Below, in pieces: positions 36,401-46,367 of a stretch of 51,165 nt of DNA. The translations under genes were made by a program, and so were the position numbers. Within the stretch, counting starts at the first letter, position 1, and each line of letters begins with the position of its first letter. The notes under the pieces were generated by a model, which was given only the letters and a program-made list of their open reading frames with translations, ran no database searches and was not told where the DNA came from. Source of the DNA: Stramenopiles sp. TOSAG23-2. Lineage: Eukaryota; Sar. The DNA lies in the NCBI GenBank assembly GCA_900128395.1, contig LT649267.1, positions 1 through 51,165 of the forward strand. The letters run 5' to 3'.

Positions 36401-39400
36401 GCCCACCATCTTCGTCCCGTAACCTTCGTCTCCGAGGAGTTCCACTACCATCTGTTATTTCAACACGCATCATCATCGTTTCCGATTTTGACAAGCCATT
36501 GTCCTTATCTTCTTTCTTCATATTTTTTTTTCGTACCCTTCTTGCCCCTGTAAATATATCTCGTGGAAATGCAAAATGTAAATGTAATTTCTGATCAGTC
36601 GAGTCATTTATTGCAACTCCATTCTCATCAACGTTGCTAGTAGGATCTCCGTGAGTAGCGCGTAAAGTTTGAAGCAAAACTTGCATCCTTTGCTCGCAAC
36701 CCTCTTTTGGTAAAGATGCAATATCTTCCAATGACATATCCAATAATTTATGACAATATGTAGGATGCAATTGGGTTTGTGCACTGCCAGCACCACCAGG
36801 TTCATAGGCATCAACATTCAACCATCCATCTGAATGCCTTCTTATAAATGTTAGTACAGTATATGTTGTTGGATTCCCGACTTTTTCTTCGTCATCATTT
36901 TTAACACGATAACCGATGCGTAATAACGTGGTTCCTTCCACTCCCTTCTGCGTACGGCGATATTTTGCTGGCGGCGACGTTTTCTGTTTTAACTCAGCAG
37001 TTTTTTCTTCCACATCGTCATCATGGCCTTGGCCTTTTTCACCATCTGATAAAATACCACGAAATGTCAATGATTGACGCAACTTTACAAGTTCTTCTTT
37101 CAGGGCTAACATTCCAGCAGTTGTTCCTTGAGAACGTGGGCGAGACAAAGTTTTACGTTTCTCTCTGGCTTTTCTAACTCCTGAATCTTCCATATCTTGC
37201 TCCGCATCAGCAGTTGCATGCTCTTCCGTTTGATCCCCCCAGAGTGGATCATCTTCTACTTCCATCATTCTTCTGCTGCCATCCCCAGAACCTGGGGCAC
37301 CATATCGAGATTTTGCCCTTGCTGCAGATTCAAAGACTCGTTTGACATATGCACATATAGCCGCTGCACCTTGACTTTGCCTCATTAGAAGATCCTCGTT
37401 AAATAGTTTATCATCAATGTAACTTATTAACATTTCTTCTTTTTCTGGATGTAAAGGCACCCCTTCACGAAATTGCAATAAACAACGTAATAAATGTTCG
37501 CGATCAGCAGCCATTCTTTGCAACGATGGCCATTCTAATTCAACTTTAGATTTCGGGACAATTCTTTTACCCTCCTCGCCTTGATTTCTTTTGCGACTGC
37601 GACGATTGGAATTTGGATACAAAAGTATAAATATTGCTTCTAATGCCAGCTTAATACCTGCTGGTGGAACCGTATACGCTGCCATACTGCTTAAATCTGT
37701 TCGACTAATACCAGTCTTGCGTTTCACCGCTGCGTAATCAGATGGATGCAACCCTTTTTCTTTTCGTTTATTTTGATTTCGTGACGCAGCCCATGCTGCA
37801 TTTGATTCCATTAAATCTTCTTGCGACATCATATACGGTGCACCATCCATTCGCATTCGATTTTCTCTTTCTTGTTGTTGTTGATAGGTTTGATCAAGTG
37901 GATTACCTTGCATATCTACGCCAAGCCCATGTTTCAAACGTTTCTCTGCATCCATTAATGCAAGGGACGAAGCGTCTTGAATGCCAGGTGTATTGCCAAG
38001 CAATTTCATTGATGCTTTCTTCTCGTTTTCACGCACTACCGGTGGACTCGGCCATGCAATAGCTTCATCGGCTAAATTTTGCGAGTTCCAATCAGGAAGC
38101 ATCGAAGATGTTTTAATTAAGCCATCTTGTAAAGTCTTGAAAGTATTTTGACCATCTTCTTTCCTAACCGCATCGGCTGCATGAAAAAGTCGAACACTAT
38201 CCAATGCTTTTCCACCACTAGCAGCTGCTACAATATGCATAGGCATTGCTGATAATGTAGGGACAATGACTGGTATTTCAGGCGGGGACGTTGGCATATT
38301 AGACAACCCTCCAGGCAAGACGAAGGGATTCTTTATTAAGGAAAACCCCAATGCACTATTTAATTGTGTGATACCATCTAAAAAATCAATATCAGATGCT
38401 ATTTTAACTAAGTAATTGCGTTCATTCCAAATGAACGCTGGATAATTATCTGTTAAAATGTCCAAATCAGTTGCATCAGTAGCAGCTGTGTTTGGCCTAC
38501 TATTATTTTTTATACGTGCATTTTCTGCACTCATCATTTGCCATTTCACAACAGCTTCAACGGTATTGACGGTTGCCATTCTCAATTGGTCTAATACTTC
38601 CAATAAGCCAGGCTCCGTTGTTTGTTGTTCTTGTTCATCTAATATTGATTTCCGCAAATTTCCATGGGAAAATTTTGATTCGTTATTGCCATATTGATTG
38701 TTTTCTAATAATTGTGGATTAAATGATCCTAATGCTTTTTTATCACCGGACATCAATGCTGCTGATAATGTTGCCGCACGGCCTACTAATGATTCCCGCA
38801 CAATAATTGTTTTATATAATTCTATTTCTAAACGAGCGATTTTATTTGCTCGAATACTTGCATCGTCAACATTATTCCATCCTATGACAGAAGATTCTTT
38901 CTCAGCAGCAGCAGCACGTGCTGCACTAGCTTGCAATGCAGCCGCATGGGCTTGTGACATTAATGCAGCTTCTTTATGATGTTTTTTTGTTAATTTTGAT
39001 CCATTAAATCTTTTTGGAAATGCACTATTTTTAACCATTCTCATATAAGGAGATTCTTTAAATGCTTGCGTGCGTGTATATGTACAATTAGGGTCAACCG
39101 TGGCATCGTATCGAGGAATCAATGTCCCATACCCGCCACCTCTACTATTTGGCAATGGTAAACTAGATGAATTATTCCATCCTTGCTCTAATTTTACTTT
39201 TTTCTTTAAATGTTCATTTAATTTTTTCCTACGTTTTCTTCTTTGCTGCCTTGTATACATTTTCCCTTCATGAGCACCAAAATCTCGTTCAAATGTTTTA
39301 TTATTCATTGCATTCACCTTGGAACGTGCGTTTGCATAGCGTTGGATTAACATTGCTGCTTCTAAATCTGTTTTCTTTTCTATCCAATTGGGATCGGTCC

Positions 39401-40430
39401 AATCATACAATCGTTGTGATCGCTCCATGATTCGTTCTTGAAATTTACTTTTATGTCCAGCAAGTTGTTCACGTGCTTCCGTCACCAATCGACTTCTACG
39501 CTCTGCTTCCGGGGTTAATTGTACAGGTGTATTTGCACCTGCTCCTCTGATGGTTTTATTTATTGGAGACCATGGGGCATCATCATGTAAAATAGCTTTT
39601 CTCATTTTCTTAACTTCACGTGATAATACTTTTGTTTTTGCACGTTCAAATTCTAACGCAAATGGATTGCCTATTGACGATGAGTTGTAGCTACTTTTAC
39701 TGTTGGAGTTGTGATTAACCGTGTAATTTACATATTCATTATTATTGTATGGAGTAATATTGTTACCTTCACGACTTGGTACTTGGTCAGAACTTGGTGC
39801 AGATCTTGCAACACGTCGTATTTGGTTTTGTTTCATAAATGTATTTGGAGAGACTCCACGTTCATTTCCTCCTCCTCCTATTTGTGGAAAATATCCTGCA
39901 TCTTTATCATCATTATTATATATATTTATACCTTCGTTATTTCTATTGTCATTGTTTACACTGTTATCATTTATTTCAATATTATCAATTGCATTCTCGC
40001 TATCATGTATACTATTTAATGGTGTGTGAATTTTGCTATGCCCACTGTGCGATGATCGGGATGGAATCAGTGGTGGTTTGTGGTTGTTATTATTATTATT
40101 GTAACGAGAATTTTTGTTGTTACTTGTATTATTATCATTATCATTATTATTATTATTGTTATATTCAGAATAGTTGGATTTGTTTCCTTCCATATCACTG
40201 GTACTAGTTTCAAAGTCTTCAAAATCATCATAACTATATCCTTGTGTATCACTAGTTTCACCTAATATATCTACAGATGATTTATCTTGATAGTCTCTTG
40301 ACCCAGTAGTTGGTTTACTAAATAAACCATTATTTGGATTATTTGTATCAGATAATAAATCTATATTATCTATTGCCTCATCATCTTCATCCATGGTATG
40401 ACCTAATGTTTCTAAAATGGAAGACGCCAT
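30414..40430 (-). CDS. Large spliced p25-alpha / IQ / WW / TPR protein
   Basis: Five exons read in one phase: 40430-33573, a 9-bp microexon 33347-33339, 33169-32990, 32740-32576 and 32381-30414, giving about 3,059 residues. Exon 1 alone stays open for about 15 codons into a GTATGT donor, and the last exon starts in mid-frame, so the two long frames are not separate genes. The N-terminus is Asn/Asp-rich, followed by helical Lys/Arg-rich regions. A ubiquitin-like fold is possible at about 1695-1760 (SIRIDDSMTLSQAREEIVKQ). Poly-Lys stretches lie near 1880-1975. A p25-alpha/TPPP-like domain is at about 2193-2265 (KFSKWVKQL, VVDGKKIKQTDIDLIF). IQ-type motifs occur in exon 3 (LAARRIQAEWR) and the last exon (AVRIQNMWRAKKGREKF). 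Two clear WW domains (FYYLNSLTGAVTWSKP and KYYYHALTGRTSW), two weaker ones near the end, and a TPR-like helical region between complete it. A microtubule or flagellar role is inferred. Confidence 0.8.
32382..32575 (-). other. Intron 4 of the p25-alpha/IQ/WW gene
   Basis: The acceptor ATAACAG ends just before 32381. The donor is either GTCGGT right after ATG (32575) or GTAAC four bases on (32571), the latter needing the AAG acceptor at GTTGAAG. Both keep the frame and give MVEEAR or MVEAR. The frame inside is stopped almost at once. Confidence 0.7.
32741..32989 (-). other. Intron 3 of the p25-alpha/IQ/WW gene
   Basis: The donor GTAAGT (32989-32984) follows LRYLKL and the acceptor AAATAG lies before 32740. 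Exons on both sides are multiples of three and in phase. Confidence 0.75.
33170..33338 (-). other. Intron 2 of the p25-alpha/IQ/WW gene
   Basis: The donor GTAAGT (33338-33333) follows the 9-bp microexon, and the acceptor ATTGCAG precedes 33169. Confidence 0.65.
33339..33347 (-). other. Possible 9-bp microexon encoding IRE
   Basis: Minus-strand ATACGAGAG is bracketed by TTTCTATAG and GTAAGT. Including it joins ...LVWM to IRE to EARRLAIV. Skipping it also keeps the frame. Its reality rests only on splice-site fit. Confidence 0.5.
33348..33572 (-). other. Intron 1 of the p25-alpha/IQ/WW gene
   Basis: The donor GTATGT directly follows the codons for ECAELVWM at 33573. The acceptor CTATAG lies after a pyrimidine/AT-rich tract. 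Translation past the donor gives a short hydrophobic tail and stop, as expected for intron read-through. Confidence 0.7.
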
Positions 40431-40946
40431 GTTTCTATCTATCTATCTATGTATGTGCGTGCGTGTGAAAGGAAACTTCTTCTTCTTATGCACAATTGAT
40501 TTGTGGTGTGATGGGGGGGGGGGGAGAATATAATATATATATATGATTCATCTTTCTGTTTTTACTAAGAAGTGTAATTATTAATCTATATATATATATA
40601 TTGATATATGCACTATTAACAACTATAATAACGTAAACTAAAATGGAATTAGAATGGAGATGAGATAAATGATCAACCTAAAAAGTGTATAATGCTATGT
40701 CATACTATAGATTTGTGAATATTAGCACCAAAATAACATTAGTCAATATAACAGATAAATAATAGAGGCCGATTTACAGTCGTCAATTAAATTAAATAGG
40801 AGCTTATACGAAGTAGCATACGGATAGCGTTTAGTAACATAGCATTAGCATTAGTAAGTCAAAAGGTTTTGTTTTAAGGTTTTCTCTCTGAATAAATATA
40901 AACAAAAAGAATTCTTTTTTTTGATATAAATTTTCTAATTTGTTTT
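40431..40946. other. Spacer ahead of the p25-alpha/IQ/WW gene
   Basis: Non-coding sequence with CTAT repeats (40437-40449), a G run (about 40511-40523), AT runs, GGAATTAGAAT (40645-40655), AATGCTAT near 40690 and ATAGCATTAGCATTAG near 40839-40854. It lies between the start of the large gene and the stop of the carboxypeptidase gene and should contain the promoter of the former. Confidence 0.4.
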
Positions 40947-42297
40947 TTACAATTTTTGCTGCTTTAAAAGTTTGATCAATGCATCAATTAATCTAGCACC
41001 TAATGTTTTGCTACGTTGCGGTGTCCATTGGCATACTGGCTCTGGATTATTAAATGTAGCATCTTTAAATGGCATTTCCAATGTTACTGCAAGGCAATCA
41101 AAACGATTTGTAATTTGATCCGCTCCCTGTGGAGCAATAGCATATGAATGAGTGATGTGTGTTAGAGAGAATGTCCATTTATATAAAGAATATAGAATAT
41201 TTACTCACAATTGCTAAATTTGCTTTTCCAGGTTCATCACTTCCATATCCTTTGCCTCTTTGAAAATCTTTTGATACTTCGCAATATGCATCTGAAAATT
41301 GATCAAATAAATTTTTTAATCGTGGAGACCAATTTGGACAACCAGCACAGTCCGCAAAAAAATTAGCCTCTATTTCTTCATCACCATGTACATCAACGTA
41401 TGCATCACATCCTACCAATTTTACTTGATTTAATACATGAAAAACTTCTGGACTTCTTTCAAGTGATGGTGCTTTATATTCTCCAGTTGAACACCATTCC
41501 CTATTCAAATTTGCCCCAGCAGCATTTGTTCGTAAATGTCCTCTAACAGTTCCATCTGGATTCATATTCGGTACCATATTAATAGTCGCTTGTTGCCTCA
41601 AAAGTTGTCCAGCTTCATTTGTTTCATCCAACAAAGCACCTATTAAACCTTCCATGAACCATTCTGCCATAGATTCGCCAGGATGAACACGGGCATTAAC
41701 CCAAATTTTTTTGGGTCCCTCTCCTACAATCAAATAATCAATTGGATGTAGATCTAAAGTCAAACCTAACACTCTTAAAGAACAAAGTGGGGACATTGCT
41801 GAATTTGCAATAAGTTGCTGATGTCGTTCATATGTGTACGGGGCAAAATATGCAAACCAAACCGTATCTTCAGTCGAAGAATGTTTCCATTCTAGGACAC
41901 CTTTTGTTTCATCATAGTCAGTCTTTTGAATACGAAACCAATTCTCTCTGTCATAACTAGCACACGTTTTATAATTCTTCCATCCTGTTGGATAACTAGA
42001 TTCTCCTGCGTTAACAATACGGTAATGGATAGTACGATCTTTAATTTGACTACTTCTAAAATAAAACCATTGTGCATGACATCGCTTGTCAGTTCCTTCT
42101 GTAAACGGTTCGCTACGAAGGCGTAAATTTGCAATAATAACATTGGATTGTTGATCAACATTTTCAATTAATATATTCCCAGAATCAAAATTAGCGTTGA
42201 TGCTTATACCATCTTTACCACCTTGATATGCACTTGGTAAAGAAGAAGAAGAAGAAGAATTTGAGGATTGTTTTGGAAATTCAACTACAGATGTCAT
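40947..42297 (-). CDS. Cytosolic carboxypeptidase, M14D family, two exons
   Basis: The 422-residue enzyme should remove C-terminal or side-chain glutamates, typically from tubulin. Exon 1 is 42297-41209 (363 codons) and exon 2 is 41126-40947. The 82-base intron has a GTGAGT donor and a CACAG acceptor and keeps phase. The N-terminal CCP-specific beta domain (FYFRSSQ, YPTGW, WFAYFAPYTYERH) is intact. Zinc ligands are H205 and E208 (RVHPGES) and H304 (DVHGDEE). Substrate-binding residues are seen in NPDG and NREW (R266). The catalytic Glu, E380, is in exon 2 within LAVTLEMPFKD, so exon 1 alone would be inactive. The length suits a compact CCP such as the AGBL4/CCP6 type. Its neighbour encodes a p25-alpha-like, possibly microtubule-linked, protein. 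Confidence 0.93.
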
Positions 42298-42703
42298 TTT
42301 AAAATTTTCCTTGCTATAATGATGAACTATAAAGTTTAGATATCAAATTATTTCTTCAATTTTGGGTTATTGTGTATATTTATATTTTTTTTATCAATAA
42401 TTTAAATTATAATACTCTTGTATTGGTAATTATAATACCACAAAATAATAATAATTAATAAAGAAGATATGCACACATATATTATAGAAGATGAATTTAA
42501 ATTATTGCACTCTACTAATATTGAATAATTATTTATTATTACAACATCATTTACTAAAAAATTAAAAATAATATATATTATAGACAGGGAGAAGCCTGAT
42601 ATATAGAAGAATAGAAATACATATATACAACTTGAATTATTAAACTATTTATATTATTCATACATCATATATATATATATATATATATATTATTGAAAAT
42701 AAT
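42298..42703. other. Divergent spacer of carboxypeptidase and transporter genes
   Basis: Very AT-rich sequence with an AT run at about 42669-42691 just before the transporter ATG. It should hold both promoters. No further gene is seen. Confidence 0.4.
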
Positions 42704-43840
42704 ATGGCATCATCTTCGTATTATAACAACAACAACAATTTAAAAGAATTAGAACGTATTACATCTTCAGTAAATGATGCATTATTACCCTCTGGATTTC
42801 TAGAGGAAGAAGAGAATAATAATAATCATGTTGTATGTGGTGTCATGAGTATTATAACTTTTATTTGGTTGGTTGTATTTTGTGTCACTGGTGTTGGGCT
42901 TGGTTTATGTTATGAATTTTTAGAAATACACTCGTTACATCATGCACCAGGAGCAGCAAGTGATACTTTTTTTTTATGTCTTATAGGATATTGGTCTCAA
43001 GCACTTGTTGGTTTTTTATTTGCATTTACACAAAAAAATCCAATGCAAGGTGCATGGACTAATAAAGTCATATTAATGTTAGTATTATCAAGTATCTTTG
43101 ATGGATTAGCACAAGGATTGGATTTTATTGGTCAAGTACAAGGTGGCTATATGTTATTTACGATTTTTCACTCATCTGTGACATTGTTTTCATGTATTAT
43201 CGCAGTATTTGTTGTACAAGCAAAAATATCATCCATTCAATGGTTTGGAATTTTATTAGTTATTTTGGGTTTGTTTGCAACGGCAATACCCAATCCTATT
43301 GCTGCTCCAGGTGAATTTTCAATTGGTTTGGTGTGTTCATTAGTTGGTTCTTTTTTTCTTGCTGCTAGTTATCCATTTAGTGAAAAAGTATTTCGAATTG
43401 GACGTGAAACATTGAAAGGTCCAGTCAAAGAGGAAACAGCATGTTTTTTTGGCGCTTTAATCAATGCTGCAATTTATACGATTTATACATTTATACATAC
43501 AATACCAAGGTGGCAAAATGAAATTGTTGATTATATAAAACCTGGCAATACATTTTATGTTATCTTAGGATATGTATTATATGGCATATTAGTTGGTTTG
43601 CATTCATTATCATTTTGGAAAAGTGTAAATAAAATTGGAACTGTACCGACTGCAGTTGCAAAAGGCGCACAACAAGCTGGTGTATTTATCGTATCACATA
43701 TTGTTTATTGTTCAATTGATAAAAATGAATGTATGTTTTATAATCACGGTAATACATTGTGGAATAAAATGCAAAAAAGTGTTGCTGCAATATTATGTGT
43801 AATTGGTGTTGTCGTATATGCAATGTCAAAAAAGAAATGA
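42704..43840 (+). CDS. Drug/metabolite-transporter-type membrane protein
   Basis: The 378-residue protein has about ten hydrophobic segments, beginning with GVMSIITFIWLVVFCVTGVG at about residue 47 and ending with AAILCVIGVVVYAMSKKK. The pattern of two five-helix halves, with a short loop and an amphipathic stretch between (SEKVFRIGRETLKG), fits the DMT/EamA or SLC35-like superfamily. Phrases such as SIQWFGILLVILGLFATAIP are typical of helix 4-5 regions in these carriers. The substrate is unknown; nucleotide sugars, purines and other metabolites are all possible. The C-terminal KKK could act as an ER retrieval signal (KKxx-like). The first 40 residues are a soluble Asn-rich leader. Confidence 0.78.
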   Translation: MASSSYYNNNNNLKELERITSSVNDALLPSGFLEEEENNNNHVVCGVMSIITFIWLVVFCVTGVGLGLCYEFLEIHSLHHAPGAASDTFFLCLIGYWSQALVGFLFAFTQKNPMQGAWTNKVILMLVLSSIFDGLAQGLDFIGQVQGGYMLFTIFHSSVTLFSCIIAVFVVQAKISSIQWFGILLVILGLFATAIPNPIAAPGEFSIGLVCSLVGSFFLAASYPFSEKVFRIGRETLKGPVKEETACFFGALINAAIYTIYTFIHTIPRWQNEIVDYIKPGNTFYVILGYVLYGILVGLHSLSFWKSVNKIGTVPTAVAKGAQQAGVFIVSHIVYCSIDKNECMFYNHGNTLWNKMQKSVAAILCVIGVVVYAMSKKK

Positions 43841-44162
43841 AAGGGAGGATCTATAGGGATATGATACATTACGCCAAACAAGAAGGAGAGTGAGTGTGTA
43901 TGAGAGAGATTGTAGAGGTACACGTGAGTGTGTGTGTGTGTATATATACATATTATATGTACAATTTCATATTTTACATCTTTTCAGCATATTTTTAAAT
44001 ATTATATTTCGGTAGTATTTTATTTACACACACATCATCTCGTCTCATCTCTACACACACACACACAATTCGCTCACAATTTATTTTCTCTCTCGCAATA
44101 ATGCTTTGCCCATTTAATATAAAAAGACATAATATGATTGTAGATATATAATATATTTTTCT
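43841..44162. other. Spacer between convergent transporter and ferredoxin genes
   Basis: GA- and CA/GT-rich microsatellites (about 43929-43948 and 44049-44068) and AT-rich sequence, likely holding the two transcript ends. Nothing else is visible. Confidence 0.4.
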
Positions 44163-44666
44163 TTAATGTGGTTCTGGTACATGTCCATCAACATAAAAAT
44201 TTCTGGTTGCTGTTGGCAATTTAATTTTCATGCCTGCCATCTCCTCCGTCAATTCAATTTGACATCCTAAACGTGAAGTTGGTGTCAACCCCCAAGCTAA
44301 ATCTAACATATCTTCTTCTTCATCTTCAGCATAAGGTAAGGAATCGAATATTTCATTTTCAAGTATTACGTGACAAGTAGAACATGCACATACACCTTCA
44401 CATGCACCTTCCAGTGGTATGTCGTATTTTTGTCCTAAACGCAATAAGTTCTGACCAACTTTGCCGACCACTTCGTGCTCTTCTCCATCTTTTAATACAT
44501 ATGTAACTGTAACATCAGCAGCATTTGGATCATCATGATCATGACCATGGAATGTTCCTTTTGTTGTATGTATGTGTGCTGCTTTCCATCCGTATAATTT
44601 GAGTTTCTGTTTGATCAATCGTGTTGCTTTTTTCACATGGCCAGGAAACCATGATATTCGTGACAT
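44163..44666 (-). CDS. Mitochondrial-type [2Fe-2S] ferredoxin (adrenodoxin/ISC family)
   Basis: The 167-residue protein carries an electron to iron-sulfur cluster assembly (Yah1/FDX2 role) or to mitochondrial oxygenases. The cluster ligands are C89, C95 and C98 in the CEGVCACSTC motif and C135 in SRLGCQI, the adrenodoxin spacing. Residues 50-88 form the beta-grasp start (VTVTYVLKDGEEHEV). The acidic YAEDEEEDMLDLAW helix is the usual partner-binding surface. The end, ATRNFYVDGHVPEP, is typical of the family. The first 45 residues are basic and poor in acidic residues, consistent with a mitochondrial targeting peptide. The family is essential in most eukaryotes with mitochondria. Confidence 0.94.
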   Translation of the reverse strand: MSRISWFPGHVKKATRLIKQKLKLYGWKAAHIHTTKGTFHGHDHDDPNAADVTVTYVLKDGEEHEVVGKVGQNLLRLGQKYDIPLEGACEGVCACSTCHVILENEIFDSLPYAEDEEEDMLDLAWGLTPTSRLGCQIELTEEMAGMKIKLPTATRNFYVDGHVPEPH

Positions 44667-45041
44667 GTTTTATTATTGTTATTATTTTTTTACATCTAAT
44701 GTATATATATATATATATATATATATAAATCCCCTTCTACACTGTTTGATGTGGAAAGATTTCTATAAGATGTATCATCTATTAATTTTATACGATTTTT
44801 TAAAATTTTATTATTATTACTAGGCTTATTATACGCTGCCGGCATTGTTAAATAATATTAATATTTTCAATCGTGTTGGTTTTTTATGCGAATATTAGTA
44901 TGGGAATAGCATTGAACACTTTTACATATCTACTATTTTATTATTCTAAAATTTATTGACAAAGAATGTCAGTATTTAATATTTATTGAGTGAAAATTTT
45001 TATATATATTATAGTATACTGCTATAAACTACTCATCAATT
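44667..45041. other. Upstream region of the ferredoxin gene
   Basis: An AT run lies at about 44702-44726. The element TAGTATGGGAATAGCATT at 44897-44914 lies about 230-250 bases upstream of the ferredoxin ATG (inverted relative to it) and matches 46787-46804 at 17 of 18 positions. The rest is AT-rich and non-coding. Confidence 0.45.
44897..44914. promoter_or_regulatory. Candidate AATAGCATT-type element
   Basis: TAGTATGGGAATAGCATT differs by one base from the site at 46787-46804 ahead of eIF2 gamma. Both sit at a similar distance from a start codon but in opposite orientation to the gene, as an orientation-independent binding site might. Confidence 0.4.
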
Positions 45042-46367
45042 CTAGTAAAAATCTTCGCCATCGTATCCTAAAGCATCATTACTATAATCATTGTCAAAAT
45101 CATAGCCCCATTCATTACTATGGTATTGTGGCACACTATGCCTTTGCCGAACATAAAACTTTGCATTCTGCTCCTCTCTTCTTTTGTACTTATATTCGGT
45201 TGGTTTTTCCTCCGAAGCTCTTGCTGAATTAACGTTCATCCAAGCATTATTATCATCCCATCCTAAACCTCCATTATCAAAACGGTTCAAATCGTTGTTG
45301 AATGGTTTTAAATTGTTCTTCCATAGACTTTTTTTGTGTGCTGATGGTGTGTAACTTTCGAAAATGCCATCATACTGTGGTGGCTCAAATTGATCTTCGT
45401 TGTCCAAATCTTCCACAGTGACATCAAAGCTCCTAAAACTCGTGCTTCCCAAGTTGTCCCATGCATAGTATTCAAGGGTTTTCCGACCAAGCTTTACTTG
45501 GTCATCGCTAATACCGGTTTTGTGACAGGAATGCCCGCCACCTCCTCCTGACGTACATCTTCTTTGAGTATTTGTGTCTACTTCCCACATTCCAGTGAAC
45601 ATGTACCCAAATTCAATAGTCTCACCGTGGCAACGGGTAGCACCAAATGCAATTCCATACCTCGCGGAATTTTTTTTTGGCTGAATGAAGTAATCAAATG
45701 CAACGAAGTCGTTTCTGTCCATTAGCGTCCCCATTTCAAATTCGTCGTGGGTTTCTTTTGGTACCTTCCAGCTATCCAACACTTTTTTCACCTGGTCCCA
45801 GTTTTCCTTGGAATAGCAACCACCACCTTTGACTTTTAGCTTTTGCACTTTGTTAATTGCACTAGTTTTTCTTTTTGGTTTACCAGAAAAGATACAGCCG
45901 CAAGGATATGGGCATACTTGCTCTGAAATCTCTTTATGTGACCTTAACGGATATGCTACGCATTTGTTATACCCAGGCCGTCCACCACTCCATAGACAAC
46001 ATTTCCCATTTACTCGCTGGTAGTAACATTCTTTTTCCTTCAGAAATTTCCTATCACATCTTGGTCCATGTTTATTATAACAAACACCTCGCGTTCGTTT
46101 ATAATCAAAATACTTTACTTTTATCTTATCCCCTGGACGTAAATTCAGTTTGGTTTTAAAATCTTTTTTATCCATCCCATCTCTGGTACAAATAGCACCT
46201 TTTATATCACTGGACATTCTGTGGTCTTTGACTTTTTTACTTCGCAGTTTCTCAAAGGCATCTCTGATGGAACCAGCAAGTGCATGTTGCACCAAACACA
46301 CAGTGGCGACAAGGAACAACAAAGTATATTTCAATCTCAAATTATATATTCTGCTTCTTTTATCCAT
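45042..46367 (-). CDS. Secreted Cys-containing protein of unknown family
   Basis: The 441-residue product begins with a basic N-terminus and a hydrophobic core (YTLLFLVATVCLVQHALAGS), a clear signal peptide cleaved near residue 31, so it is secreted or lumenal. The mature part has about 16 Cys, many in the first half (CYNKHGPRCDRKF, ECYYQRVNGKCCLW, CPYPCGCIF), and a beta-rich middle with FGYMFTGMWEVDT and a GGGGGHSC turn. The C-terminal third is acidic, rich in Asn, Asp and Tyr, and probably disordered. No protease, lectin or glycosidase motif is recognised. It may be a cell-surface or wall-associated protein. Confidence 0.75.
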   Translation of the reverse strand: MDKRSRIYNLRLKYTLLFLVATVCLVQHALAGSIRDAFEKLRSKKVKDHRMSSDIKGAICTRDGMDKKDFKTKLNLRPGDKIKVKYFDYKRTRGVCYNKHGPRCDRKFLKEKECYYQRVNGKCCLWSGGRPGYNKCVAYPLRSHKEISEQVCPYPCGCIFSGKPKRKTSAINKVQKLKVKGGGCYSKENWDQVKKVLDSWKVPKETHDEFEMGTLMDRNDFVAFDYFIQPKKNSARYGIAFGATRCHGETIEFGYMFTGMWEVDTNTQRRCTSGGGGGHSCHKTGISDDQVKLGRKTLEYYAWDNLGSTSFRSFDVTVEDLDNEDQFEPPQYDGIFESYTPSAHKKSLWKNNLKPFNNDLNRFDNGGLGWDDNNAWMNVNSARASEEKPTEYKYKRREEQNAKFYVRQRHSVPQYHSNEWGYDFDNDYSNDALGYDGEDFY

